Source of the DNA: Chromatiales bacterium
GTDB taxonomy: Bacteria; Pseudomonadota; Gammaproteobacteria; Steroidobacterales; GCA-2729495
Assembly: GCA_030614035.1 (NCBI GenBank)
Contig: JAUWKW010000017.1
Location: 1 to 12,266 of the forward strand
Direction: 5' to 3'
Length of the DNA: 12,266 nt
The position numbers and the translations under genes were made by a program. Positions 1 through 8,400 of the stretch are shown here, piece by piece. Below the pieces are notes generated by a model, which worked only from the letters and a program-made list of their open reading frames with translations, ran no database searches and was not told the DNA's origin. Numbering within the stretch: position 1 is the stretch's first letter; the number at the start of each line of letters is the position of its first letter.

Positions 1-371
1 GAATTGCATTTGTGGCAAATAAAGAATTGGCCGCTGTGCGTTTCACCGGGGTCGCCGCAACCTATATAGGCATTCAATGAGTCCAGCCGGTGCACCAGTG
101 AAGCCGTACTCAAAAATTCCAGCGCCCGGTACACGGTCGGCGGCATCGCCTTGCGGCCGTCGCGGGCAAGTTGTTCGAGGATTGCATACGCGCCTATTGG
201 GGCATGGCTGCGCCAAATCAGCTCCAGCACGCGTCGCCGGATCGGGGTCAAACGCAGTCGCTGCAAATCGCAAATGGCCACCGCGCGTTCCATCGCTGTC
301 TCGATACAGACGCTGTGATCATGCGTGCTAGGCAGGAATCTGCTGATCACGGAAGCAGTCTGACTGGTCAT
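1..371 (-). CDS. zur: Zur-like zinc uptake repressor (Fur family), C-terminus cut by window edge
   Basis: This gene reads leftward from an ATG at 369-371 and runs open through base 1, giving 123 residues of an incomplete protein. Fur-family repressors sense a metal and bind operators as dimers; the Zur branch uses zinc and represses zinc uptake and zinc-sparing genes. The translation shows the Zur-type N-terminus with HDHSVCI (residues 17-23), a winged-helix region with LTPIRRRVLELI (41-52) and MPPTVYRALEFL (76-87, the recognition-helix region), then VHRLDSLNAYIGC (93-105). H112 and the CxxC pair C119/C122 mark the start of the zinc-binding dimerisation domain. SLNAYIGC followed by FFICHKC resembles Zur more than Fur or PerR. 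No good Shine-Dalgarno precedes the ATG; M27 is another possible start but would remove the HDH motif. It diverges from the Trm112-like gene across a Zur-like operator, so autoregulation is plausible. The rest of the metal-binding domain lies outside the window. Confidence 0.88.
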   Translation of the reverse strand, partial: MTSQTASVISRFLPSTHDHSVCIETAMERAVAICDLQRLRLTPIRRRVLELIWRSHAPIGAYAILEQLARDGRKAMPPTVYRALEFLSTASLVHRLDSLNAYIGCGDPGETHSGQFFICHKCN

Positions 372-403
372 TGTTTCGTGCCCGTGCTCAGGTTCTGGAG
401 GCC

Positions 404-431
404 AATTTGTTATATTATAACCTAACATTTC
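404..431. promoter_or_regulatory. Probable Zur operator (Zur box) between zur and the Trm112-like gene
   Basis: Bases 409-421 form a perfect interrupted palindrome, GTTATA-T-TATAAC. As I recall it, the gammaproteobacterial Zur consensus has the half site GAAATGTTATA, one free base, and then the mirror half TATAACATTTC. Centred at 415, the site matches all 12 core positions and 16 of 22 overall. A second overlapping register centred at 420 ends in TAACATTTC (423-431) and matches 17 of 22. The site lies in the divergent promoter region next to a zur-like gene, where occupancy could control both directions. Direct observation is the palindrome; Zur binding is inferred. A chance AT-rich promoter core is the main alternative. 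Confidence 0.7.
414..419 (-). promoter_or_regulatory. Possible -10 element for zur
   Basis: Read on the - strand, these bases are TATAAT, the exact sigma-70 -10 consensus, about 43 bases upstream of the zur ATG. No convincing -35 hexamer sits 16-18 bases further upstream, so this is weak by itself. It lies inside the Zur-like palindrome, so a bound repressor would block it. On the + strand, TATATT (411-416) and TATTAT (413-418) are similar candidates for the Trm112-like gene, also without a clear -35. Confidence 0.35.
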
Positions 432-461
432 GTCGACCCGCAGCAAAGGCCACTCAATCAA

Positions 462-719
462 ATGGACAGCAAGCTTCTGGAGATTATTTGTTGCCCGGTA
501 ACCCATCAGCCGCTCGAATACCTGGATCAGGCCCAACTCGATCAGCTAAATCAGGCCATCCGTGATGGCAAAGCCCTAAACAGCGCCGATCAGGTCGTCA
601 GCGGGGAGTTTTCCGAAGCGTTGGTTTCCAGAGATGCCCGGCTGGTGTACCCGATCCGTAATGGCATTCCGATTCTGCTCGAAGAGGAATCCATCGACTG
701 GACCCGGCTGTCTGGCTGA
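462..719 (+). CDS. Trm112/UPF0434 (YcaR-like) family protein lacking the zinc-ribbon cysteines
   Basis: This 85-residue protein has the family signature at both ends: [15 protein letters not shown] near the N-terminus (4-18) and [16 protein letters not shown] near the C-terminus (63-78). Trm112 in eukaryotes and archaea is a small zinc protein that activates partner methyltransferases; the role of bacterial UPF0434 proteins is poorly defined. Canonical members such as E. coli YcaR (about 60 residues) have CPxC plus a later cysteine. Here only C10 and C11 occur, the second CPxC position is T14, and there is no later cysteine, so the usual zinc site is absent. An insert of about 25 residues (23-48) makes it longer than YcaR. 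AAAGG at 445-449 is a weak, distant ribosome binding site. The gene starts 30 bases after the Zur-like operator, so derepression under zinc limitation is plausible. Family assignment is firm; zinc independence and its regulation are inferences. Confidence 0.85.
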   Translation: MDSKLLEIICCPVTHQPLEYLDQAQLDQLNQAIRDGKALNSADQVVSGEFSEALVSRDARLVYPIRNGIPILLEEESIDWTRLSG

Positions 720-807
720 GCAATCTGCCCGCGGCCAGCCCCTATCGGTGGATGGATTCGTCTGCGGACGTGTATGATGGACGAAAAGGCCTCAGCCTTC
801 CCAAAGC

Positions 808-1842
808 GTGAAACTGACACCCGAGCAGCTACCCAAGCACCTTTCCGAGCGCCCATCGCCCCTGTATTTCATATCCGGCGACGAACCTTTACAGGTAACC
901 GAAGCAGTCGACCAGATTCGCTCTGCCGCCAGACAAGCCGGATTCACCGAACGCCAGGTCTACGTGGCGACGGCGGGGTTTGATTGGCGCGCTCTGACCG
1001 GGTCTATCCAAAACCTGTCGCTGTTTGCGAGTCGGCGGCTGATCGAAATTCGCCTGCCTACCGGCAAGCCGGGTCGGGAAGGCTCGGCGGTTCTGGCCGA
1101 GTTAGCCGACAGCCCGCCGCCGGATACCGTGCTCGTAGTCATCGCACCGCATTTAGATGCCCGTAGCGCCAGCAGTCGCTGGGCCAAAGCGCTGGCGAAA
1201 GCCGGTGTATGGATCGCCGTGCGACCGCTGCCGACTCACAAAATACCGGCCTGGCTAGGACGGCGCCTCGAGCAGGCTGGGCTGCAATACGATGCAGCGG
1301 CACTGGAACTGTTAGCGGCCAAGGTCGAGGGCAACCTGTTGGCCGCCCGTCAGGAAATCGACAAGCTGGTGTTATTGGCTGACGGTGGCCGGGTCACGGT
1401 CGATACGGTCAGGGCGTCGGTCGCCGACAGCGCCCGTTTCGATGTGTTTCAACTGGCCGATGCCGCAGTGAGTCTGGACGCCGGCCGGGCGATCAGGATC
1501 CTGCAGGGACTGCAACGCGAAGGGGTGCCAGAGACCTTGACCTTGTGGGCCCTGGTCCGAGAGATCCAGACCTTGGTCGAATTAGGCTGTCACGTTGATC
1601 AGGGCAGCTCGGTTTCCACGGCGCTAGCCAAAGTGCGTGTTTGGCAGACTCGCCAGGGCATGGTCGGCGAGTGTTTGCGGCGGCATACGCCAAGCAGTAT
1701 CGAGGGGCTGGTATCGAAGGCCTGTCAGGTAGATCGCATCGTCAAAGGTGCGCAATTCGGCCAAGCATGGAATGCCCTGACCGAACTGACGCTCGCGATT
1801 GCCAAACCACCGGCCCCGCCCGCGGCGGTTTCCGTCTCGTGA
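808..1842 (+). CDS. holA: DNA polymerase III delta subunit
   Basis: The delta subunit belongs to the clamp-loader complex and opens the beta sliding clamp so it can be placed on primed DNA. The 344-residue protein is nearly the same length as E. coli HolA (343). It shows LYFISGDEPLQVTEAVDQIR (19-38), equivalent to the start of the AAA+-like domain, then LSLFASRRLIEIRLP (69-83), EGNLLAARQEIDKL (173-186) of the middle domain, and VRVWQTRQGMVGECLRR (276-292) of the C-terminal collar domain, all closely resembling the E. coli protein. The start is GTG at 808, fitting the family N-terminus; the upstream AAGG lies in a small 5-bp inverted repeat (786-799). In many gammaproteobacteria lptE precedes holA; here the Trm112-like gene does, 88 bases upstream. 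It is probably the first gene of the long operon and is followed 12 bases later by nadD. Confidence 0.95.
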   Translation: MKLTPEQLPKHLSERPSPLYFISGDEPLQVTEAVDQIRSAARQAGFTERQVYVATAGFDWRALTGSIQNLSLFASRRLIEIRLPTGKPGREGSAVLAELADSPPPDTVLVVIAPHLDARSASSRWAKALAKAGVWIAVRPLPTHKIPAWLGRRLEQAGLQYDAAALELLAAKVEGNLLAARQEIDKLVLLADGGRVTVDTVRASVADSARFDVFQLADAAVSLDAGRAIRILQGLQREGVPETLTLWALVREIQTLVELGCHVDQGSSVSTALAKVRVWQTRQGMVGECLRRHTPSSIEGLVSKACQVDRIVKGAQFGQAWNALTELTLAIAKPPAPPAAVSVS

Positions 1843-1854
1843 ACTAACCCGGTT

Positions 1855-2529
1855 GTGCGATCCATCGGCATATTCGGCGGTGCATTTGATCCAATCCATT
1901 TTGGTCATTTGCGCACGGCATTCGAATTGATGACGGCACTGGATCTTGCTGCAGTACATTTTGTGCCCAGCGGTGATCCGCCGCACAAGAATCGGCCACA
2001 GGCTGGCGGGGATATACGGTTTCAGATGATCAATGCCGCGATTGAGGGACAGGCTGGATTTGTTGCTGACGACCGGGAATTGAATCGCTCGGGGCCGTCC
2101 TATTCAATCGATACGCTCGAAAGTGTGCGGCAGGAGCACCCGGACGATGCCCTGTGCTTGCTGATCGGCATGGATGCATTTCTGGGCCTGCCCGAATGGC
2201 ACCGTTGGCAGGAAATTCCAGCGCTGGCACATGTCGTCGTAGCGCATCGGCCGGGCTGGTCACCGCCCCGGGTCGGGCTGGTCGGGGATTTGCTTGCTAG
2301 TCGTGGAACGAGCCGAGCCACAGATCTCAGGGAAGCTCGCAGTGGCCGTGTTTATATTCAGGAAGTGACTCAACTGGAAATTTCGTCCAGCGGCGTGCGT
2401 GCGCTCGTCAGCCAGGGCGGTGACCCGCGTTTCCTGCTGCCGCATGCCGTGGCGGCGATTATCGAACAAACGGGGTGTTATGGGCAGCCGCAACGATCAA
2501 TCGGAACGAAGGAGCGCAACCATGCCTGA
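1855..2529 (+). CDS. nadD: Nicotinate-nucleotide adenylyltransferase
   Basis: NadD transfers AMP from ATP to nicotinate mononucleotide, giving deamido-NAD, a required cytosolic step of NAD synthesis. The 224-residue protein carries the nucleotidyltransferase signature GGAFDPIHFGHL (8-19) with the ATP-binding histidines H15 and H18, the substrate-contact segment GPSYSIDTL (80-88), LIGMDAF (103-109), and the second signature ISSSGVR (176-182). The start is GTG at 1855, which places the first strand MRSIGIFGG as expected. There is no obvious Shine-Dalgarno, so translation may depend on ribosomes finishing holA 12 bases upstream. The C-terminus extends roughly ten residues beyond E. coli NadD, into the rsfS ribosome binding site; its last codons overlap the rsfS start by 8 bases. 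Confidence 0.95.
   Translation: MRSIGIFGGAFDPIHFGHLRTAFELMTALDLAAVHFVPSGDPPHKNRPQAGGDIRFQMINAAIEGQAGFVADDRELNRSGPSYSIDTLESVRQEHPDDALCLLIGMDAFLGLPEWHRWQEIPALAHVVVAHRPGWSPPRVGLVGDLLASRGTSRATDLREARSGRVYIQEVTQLEISSSGVRALVSQGGDPRFLLPHAVAAIIEQTGCYGQPQRSIGTKERNHA
2509..2514 (+). promoter_or_regulatory. Ribosome binding site of rsfS, inside nadD
   Basis: AAGGAG lies 7 bases before the ATG at 2522, an ideal spacing, and sits within the end of the nadD reading frame. It decides the rsfS start over the upstream in-frame start codon at 2399. Confidence 0.85.
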
Positions 2530-2872
2530 GCTGCAGTTGCTTGACCTGGCAGCCGCGGCGCTCGATGAGCTGAAAGCTCACGACGTGCGGGTGCTCGATG
2601 TACGTGGCCTGACGTCGATAACCGACCACATGGTTGTTGCGACCGGTACATCGGGCCGTCACGTTCGCTCAATTGCAAACAGGCTCATTGAGTACGCAAA
2701 GAAAGCGGGTAAACCACCACTCGGCGTCGAGGGTGAAGAAGGCGGGGAATGGGTTTTGGTCGACCTGCAGGACGTGGTCGTGCATATCATGCAACGGCGC
2801 GCGCGAGAGTTCTACAAGCTCGAGGATCTCTGGGCCACTGAACCATCTACAACATTCAGGCGAGCAGACTAA
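2522..2872 (+). CDS. rsfS: Ribosome silencing factor RsfS (Iojap family)
   Basis: RsfS binds ribosomal protein uL14 on the large subunit and blocks joining with the small subunit, lowering translation in stationary phase or starvation. The 116-residue protein shows VRVLDVRGLTSITDHMVVATG (22-42) and EWVLVDLQDVVVHIM (76-90) followed by REFYKLEDLW (95-104), the hallmark motifs of the family. A longer frame open from 2399 exists, but the ATG at 2522 has an ideal AAGGAG 7 bases upstream and gives the family's usual N-terminus, so I chose it. The start overlaps the end of nadD by 8 bases, suggesting translational coupling. The C-terminus after EDLWA carries about ten extra residues compared with E. 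coli (105 residues). nadD-rsfS-rlmH adjacency is widespread in bacteria. Confidence 0.95.
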   Translation: MPELQLLDLAAAALDELKAHDVRVLDVRGLTSITDHMVVATGTSGRHVRSIANRLIEYAKKAGKPPLGVEGEEGGEWVLVDLQDVVVHIMQRRAREFYKLEDLWATEPSTTFRRAD

Positions 2873-2916
2873 GCTCGCGGCAACGCCTGAAATCGAACCA
2901 GAATTCGGCGGTTTTC

Positions 2917-3387
2917 ATGCGAATCACGATTTTTGCTGTAGGCACCCGCCTTCCAGGGTGGGTCAACGAAGGTTTTCGTGTCTACCAGCAGCGTATGCCG
3001 CGAGACATCACTCTCGATCTTGAGGAAATACCAATGGTTTCACGCAGCTCCAAGAGCCGTCCCGGACCGGCAGTGGAGAAAGAAGGCGAGCGCCTGTTGC
3101 GTCGGCTGAAACAGCAAGAACTGATGGTGGCGCTGGATGAAGCTGGTGAACCATGGACGTCGGCGGACCTCGCAGAAAAGCTGCAGGAGTGGCTGCAACG
3201 CCATCCGCGAATTGCGCTGGTGATCGGTGGGCCCGACGGCTTGTCAGCTGCTTGCAAGCAGCGTGCCGATCTCAGCTGGTCATTATCGCCACTGACTTTG
3301 CCTCACGGATTGGTCAGGATCGTTGTGGCTGAGCAGATATACCGTGCCTGGACGATGCTCCAGGGCCACCCCTATCATCGAGCATGA
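2917..3387 (+). CDS. rlmH: 23S rRNA pseudouridine-1915 N3-methyltransferase
   Basis: RlmH is a SPOUT-class methyltransferase that uses S-adenosylmethionine to methylate pseudouridine 1915 in helix 69 of 23S rRNA on assembled 70S ribosomes. The protein has 156 residues (E. coli 155). It begins MRITIFAVGTRLPGWVNEGF (1-20), has the SAM-binding loop LVIGGPDGL (101-109), and ends with LTLPHGLVRIVVAEQIYRAW (126-145) and the conserved tail HPYHR (151-155), which completes the substrate and knot region. The ATG at 2917 is preceded by a weak GGCGG. A 44-base gap separates it from rsfS, the widest within the operon, and I see no hairpin terminator there. Its stop codon overlaps the maf start as ATGA. 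Confidence 0.97.
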   Translation: MRITIFAVGTRLPGWVNEGFRVYQQRMPRDITLDLEEIPMVSRSSKSRPGPAVEKEGERLLRRLKQQELMVALDEAGEPWTSADLAEKLQEWLQRHPRIALVIGGPDGLSAACKQRADLSWSLSPLTLPHGLVRIVVAEQIYRAWTMLQGHPYHRA

Positions 3388-3989
3388 GCCCGCAGCAGGC
3401 CCGCCAGCGCAGATTTATCTACCTTGCGTCGCAGTCGCCGCGGCGCCGGGAATTGCTGGCGGGCCTGGGTCTCGATGTTCGAATTCTGAACACGGACATC
3501 GACGAGCAGCAAAAAGCCGGCGAGGTGCCCGATGCTTACGTGCAGCGGCTCGCAATCGCAAAGGCCCGGGCCGGCGACACACAGCGTTCCGGCCCGATGG
3601 CGCCGGTACTGGGCGCAGATACCGTGGTCGTGGCCGGAGATTGCGTTATGGGCAAGCCAGCAAGCCGCGACGATGCCGTGGACATGCTCGCCACGTTGTC
3701 GGGACGCTCGCACTGGGTCCACACAGGGGTTGCCGTCGTGTCTGCTGCAGATGAGGCCGTGACGACCAGCAGCACAGAGGTCTGGTTTCGCGAAATTAGC
3801 GTCGCCGAGCGGCACGAGTACTGGGCCACCGGTGAACCGGTAGATAAGGCTGGAGGCTATGCTATACAGGGTTTCGGAGCATTATTCGTGACGGAGATAC
3901 GCGGCAGTTACACCGGTGTCATGGGTCTGCCGTTGTTTGAGACAGCACGCCTGCTACAGGAATTCGGCTACAAGTTCCCAGGTATCTGA
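3384..3989 (+). CDS. maf: Maf/YhdE-type nucleoside triphosphate pyrophosphatase
   Basis: Maf proteins hydrolyse nucleoside triphosphates to monophosphates and pyrophosphate; the YhdE branch acts on dTTP, UTP and modified pyrimidine nucleotides and is thought to clean the nucleotide pool. The 201-residue protein shows LASQSPRRRELL (14-25), the phosphate-binding loop, VLGADTVV (75-82) with catalytic D79, GKP (90-92), and EPVDKAGGYAIQG (151-163) followed by GSYTGVMGLPL (174-184). The position directly before rng matches E. coli yhdE-rng, which supports YhdE rather than the YceF (m7GTP) branch; substrate class is inferred from context and overall similarity. The ATG overlaps the rlmH stop as ATGA, and rng begins 8 bases after its end. 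Confidence 0.95.
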   Translation: MSPQQARQRRFIYLASQSPRRRELLAGLGLDVRILNTDIDEQQKAGEVPDAYVQRLAIAKARAGDTQRSGPMAPVLGADTVVVAGDCVMGKPASRDDAVDMLATLSGRSHWVHTGVAVVSAADEAVTTSSTEVWFREISVAERHEYWATGEPVDKAGGYAIQGFGALFVTEIRGSYTGVMGLPLFETARLLQEFGYKFPGI

Positions 3990-3997
3990 CAACTCCA

Positions 3998-5467
3998 ATG
4001 ACCGAGGAAATTTTGATCAACGTGAGCCCGCATGAGGTACGCGCCGCTGTCGTTGATGACGGCGTATTGCGGGACATTTTGATTGAACGTGCATCACGAC
4101 GCGGCCTCGTCGGCAATATATTCAAGGGACATGTTTCCCGGGTGTTACCCGGGATGCAGGCTGCTTTCGTGGACATAGGCCTGGAACGCACGGCGTATCT
4201 GCATGCGTCGGATATCGCGCGGCCGCAGAATTTGGACACGGACATGCAGGATCAGCCACAAGCAAACGTTCGCGAATTAGTTAGCGAAGGCTCGGAAATT
4301 CTGGTGCAGATCCTCAAGGAACCCATCGGAGATAAAGGTGCTCGCCTAACCACATTTATGAGCATTCCATCGCGCTACCTGGTGCTGATGCCCAGGCGGA
4401 CCGGCTTGGGGGTTTCGACCAGGATTGAGGACGCGGCCGAGCGTGCCCGACTGAAGGAAGTTATGGAAAGCCTGCTACCGGCAGATTCAGATCACGGTTA
4501 CATCATCCGCACCGCCGCCGACGGCGCCGAACCGGACGCGCTGAAGGCTGACAAGCTGTTTGTGGACCATCTTTGGGAAGTCATCAATAGAGAGGCCGCG
4601 GAATCGCCATGTGGCCGGGTTGTCCACGAGGATCTGCCTTTGCCCGTTCGTGTAATACGTGACCTGGTCAACCGCGACATCGACCGCGTCCTCGTAGACT
4701 CCGAAGAATGGCTGCAGAAACTGAAAAATTTTGCAAAAACCTTTGCGCCGGATCTGTTGCCGGTCCTGGAGCTTTATACCGGCCGTCGGCCACTTCTCGA
4801 TCTGTATGGCATCGAGGACGAGATCGAAAGGGCACTGTGCCGGAAGGTGGAATTGAAGTCCGGTGGATACCTCGTCATCGATCAGACCGAGGCGATGACG
4901 ACTGTGGATGTCAATACCGGTGGCTACGTTGGGCGCGGGAATCTGGAGGAGACCTTATTCCGGACTAATCTCGAAGCCGCAGTCGCGATCGCCCGCCAGC
5001 TGCGGCTGCGCAACCTGGGTGGAATGGTCATCATTGACTTCATCGACATGGAAGCGGAAGCACATCGTGAGCAGGTATTGTCGGCTCTGGAAGCAGCGCT
5101 TGCCAGCGACCATGCGAAAACCCAGATCGCGCAGGTTTCCCCTCTCGGTCTGGTCGAAATGACCCGCAAAAGGACCCAGGAGAGCCTGGAACATGTCATG
5201 TGCCAACCGTGTCCAACATGTCATGCTAGGGGCTATATCAAGACGCCGGAGAGCATTTGCTATGAAATTTTCAGAGAAATTCTTCGGCAGCAGCGTCAAT
5301 TCGAATTTGGCGAATTGGTCGTGCTCGCCCACGAGGACGTAATTGAAATGTTGCTGGATGAGGAATCATCGACGCTGGCAGAACTTGCTGAGTTGGTCGG
5401 CAAAACCATTAGTCTGCAGACCCAGGTGCCAAATGCCCAGGATCAGTTCGACGTCGTGCCGATGTAG
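3998..5467 (+). CDS. rng: Ribonuclease G
   Basis: RNase G is a cytosolic endoribonuclease that matures the 5' end of 16S rRNA and takes part in turnover of some mRNAs. At 489 residues it is the same length as E. coli RNase G and lacks the long scaffold tail of RNase E. An S1 RNA-binding domain occupies about residues 36-125, starting near GNIFKGHVSRVLPGMQAAFVD. The catalytic magnesium ligands are D304 in TVDVNTGG (302-309) and D347 in GGMVIIDFID (341-350). The zinc-link motif is C405-P-T-C408, which joins subunits in the tetramer. The 5'-sensor region includes the RTGLGVSTR segment (134-142). There is no strong Shine-Dalgarno, so translation may be coupled to maf. maf-rng-yhdP order is shared with E. 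coli. Confidence 0.97.
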   Translation: MTEEILINVSPHEVRAAVVDDGVLRDILIERASRRGLVGNIFKGHVSRVLPGMQAAFVDIGLERTAYLHASDIARPQNLDTDMQDQPQANVRELVSEGSEILVQILKEPIGDKGARLTTFMSIPSRYLVLMPRRTGLGVSTRIEDAAERARLKEVMESLLPADSDHGYIIRTAADGAEPDALKADKLFVDHLWEVINREAAESPCGRVVHEDLPLPVRVIRDLVNRDIDRVLVDSEEWLQKLKNFAKTFAPDLLPVLELYTGRRPLLDLYGIEDEIERALCRKVELKSGGYLVIDQTEAMTTVDVNTGGYVGRGNLEETLFRTNLEAAVAIARQLRLRNLGGMVIIDFIDMEAEAHREQVLSALEAALASDHAKTQIAQVSPLGLVEMTRKRTQESLEHVMCQPCPTCHARGYIKTPESICYEIFREILRQQRQFEFGELVVLAHEDVIEMLLDEESSTLAELAELVGKTISLQTQVPNAQDQFDVVPM

Positions 5468-5491
5468 GCGATCGAGGCGTTTTGCAAAGTA

Positions 5492-8400
5492 ATGGGCCGA
5501 TTGTTCGGTAAGCTGCTGAAATGGATCCTGCCGGTTGTGGCAGCGGTAGTCATCACGCTGGCATTGCTGGTCGGCGTGGCGCGTCTGATGCTGCCTCAGG
5601 TTCCCCTGTACCGTGCCGAAATCCGCAACTGGGTCCAGAACGCGACAGGATTTGAACTGGATTTCCGCCACATCAGTGCCGGACTGTCGTTCTCCGGTCC
5701 GGAGTTGCGATTATCCGAGGCGACGATCAGTTGGCCGCAGGATGGGGTGACGGTACTCCGCGCTGATCAGATCGATGTCAGCCTCAATCTGTGGGTATTT
5801 ATGACCGACGGACTGCTAATCCCGGGCCGCATTGCTGTCAGCGGTTCGCGCGTGGAGCTTGAGCGCAGTCTGGATGGCAGTTTCTACATACAGGGTCAGC
5901 CGTGGAGCAGCTTTACGTCGATCGGCGGCGCGGATGCGTTCGACTTTGACCAACTACCGACGATAAATGTGCTGGTCCAGGATATTGAGTTCAGTTACCA
6001 GGACTTGCTGAGTGGCGCGGCACCGGCAAATTTTTGGGTGAACCGGATTCAGCTTGTTCTGGAGGACGGTAGAGTCCGTTTGGATGGACGTGTGCAGCCG
6101 GATCCCGATTTCGGCAGGCAGCTCGAGATTTCGACGGACTGGCCACTGGAGTTGCTGACCGAAGCTGCCGATGCGACCGATCTACCCGAATGGAAATTTT
6201 ACGTCGCCGCCGAAGCTTTGGACCTTGATCGCTGGTTTACATTGTGGAATGACCCCGATTTTCCAATCAGTTCTGCCAAAGGCGACCTCTCTGTGTGGGC
6301 CGATTTTCGCGGATGGCAACCAAGCAACATCACGGCCGAACTCGATCTGTCTGCGCTGAGCCTGAAGCAACCCAATGATCTGACGGAACTGATCAATCGC
6401 TTTGAGGGTCTTTTTGAGTGGCAGCGGAGGGATGCTGGCTGGTTGCTTGCGGCCAACGGTCTTCGCCGCGTTCGCGGAGACAGTGCCTGGCCTTCCAGTT
6501 CGTTCAGTGTCCGTTATGTTGATCGCGAGCCTGGATCCACAAAACAGATTTCCGTGCAGCTGAGTTTTCTGCGCCTGTCTGATCTGATGCCATTCGTCCG
6601 GGCAACTATCGCCGAGGAAATCCTGGATGAACTGCTGCCCGGTGAATTCCAGGGCGATATCGAAGATGCGACGCTCCAACTAGAGTTACCTGTTGGTCAG
6701 CCGCTGGAGTTCGATGCCCGTGCGACGTTTACCGACCTCGGGTACACCGGAATGGAACCCGATCAAGTGCTGGGTGGAGTCAGCGGCAGTATTGTAGCTG
6801 ATCAAAACGGGGGCCAGCTGCAGCTCGATTCTTTCGATGTCCAATTTGGCTTATTCAATGTGTTTCGTGCGCCGGTCGAGGTTGGCCGCGTTAGCGGACT
6901 GCTGGTGTGGCGATCCAGCGTGGGCGGCCACACGATTCTGGGCAATAGCGTGGAGGTCGCGACGTCGGCTGCGTCGGTCAGGGCGACCTTCGAGCTGACC
7001 TTGCCGAGGGATTCAGGTGTACCGGTTATTGATCTGACGGCAACCGCCACGATTTCAGACGTATCCGGTGTGTTGGACTTTTTGCCCCGGCGCCTTCCCC
7101 CCAAAGTACTCAGCTGGCTGGACCGCGCGGTCATTGCCGGGGAGGTGCCGCGCGCCAATATCGTGCTGCGGGGCCCGCTGCTTGGGTTTCCCTACGGTCA
7201 CGGAGAGGGCGTGTTCAGGGTGGTGATGCCGGTGCGTAACGGTATCCTTGATTACGCCCCGGAATGGCCGCGACTGGTTGATGCTTCGGGTACTGTCATA
7301 TTCGACGGCGTTTCAATCGAAGGCCGGGACCTTGCGGGCAAACTGCTCGAGATGCGCTACCAGGATGGGCATGCGCAAATATCCGACGTCCGCAACGGCA
7401 TTATCGAGGTATCGGGTCAGGGCCAAACGGCGATGGATGAGGCGCTGGATTTCATACGCGCTTCACCGATCGGACGCGCATTGCAGCCACGCATCGAAGA
7501 TGTCACTGCCAGCGGCACGATGCAAAGTGATGTTCAGCTGGTTCTGCCCATCAAGAGCATCGCTGACTATCAAGTCATCGGACGATTCGAGCTGCAACAG
7601 GCGACGCTGGGCCTGAACGGCATCGAGGACAAACTAACCGACCTCGTCGGCGTGGCCCGATTGAATAACCTGGAAATAAGCGCCGAAAATCTTCGTGGCC
7701 AATTGCTCGACGAGCCCGTTCGAATCCAGGTCAGACCAATGGATGTTGATGCGGGTGACTACAGCCACGTCGCTTGGCTCAATGGCACGACACCTGCTCA
7801 GAAAACATTTACTGCTCTGGGGCTCCCGATGTCGAATTACTTCAGTGGCGACCTGAAGTGGCGGGCCGCCGCATTTTTTCCAATTCGCCGGGAGGAAACC
7901 CCCGTTCCATTTCGGCTGATGATTCGAACGGATATCGAACAGCTCGCCAGCGAATTGCCGACGCCGCTGAACAAAATTGCCGGCGACCCCGAAATTGCGC
8001 GGGTGCTGATTGATTTTCCGCAACCCGGCAACATCGAGATTTTCGGCCGCTTGCAACGGGATATCACCTGGGCTATCGGCCTGCTTCGCCTCGAAGAGGG
8101 CTGGAAAGTTGATCGGGGCGCGGTGCATATGGGCAAGGCTGCGTCCTCACTGCCCGCGGAGCCCGGGCTGGAGCTTACGGGCCATTTGGCCAGTGCGCGA
8201 CCGGCCGACTGGTTCAATTTGCGCGGGGACGATGAACAGCGCCGCAGCCGGTGGCGAGACATCTACCGGGAAATGATTTTTCATATCGATGAATTGTTCG
8301 TGTTCGGGCAGCGATTCAAGAATGTCGAACTGCAGGCGCAGCGTGGAATTGAGGGCTGGGAGATCGAGATCGAAAGTAAATTGGCCGTGGGTGAACTGAC

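Noticed and set aside
43..273. A closed 76-residue - strand reading frame and + strand frames at 77-425
   Set aside because: They overlap the zur-like gene in other frames. The Zur translation has clear family motifs and these have none.
773..778. TATGAT as a -10 element for a holA promoter
   Set aside because: It is one base from the -10 consensus, but no recognisable -35 hexamer lies 16-18 bases upstream, so I cannot support it as a promoter.
786..799. AAGGC-CTCA-GCCTT hairpin as a terminator after the Trm112-like gene
   Set aside because: The stem is only 5 base pairs and has no following T-run. At most it could partly mask the AAGG before holA.
2399..2521. Extended N-terminus for rsfS from an upstream start inside nadD
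   Set aside because: The ATG at 2522 has an ideal AAGGAG 7 bases upstream and gives the normal family N-terminus; the extension lies within nadD coding sequence.
6182..6679. Long - strand frames inside yhdP, such as 6182-6679 and 8147-8698
   Set aside because: They are antisense to a gene with clear YhdP features, carry no recognisable domain, and are common in GC-rich coding DNA.
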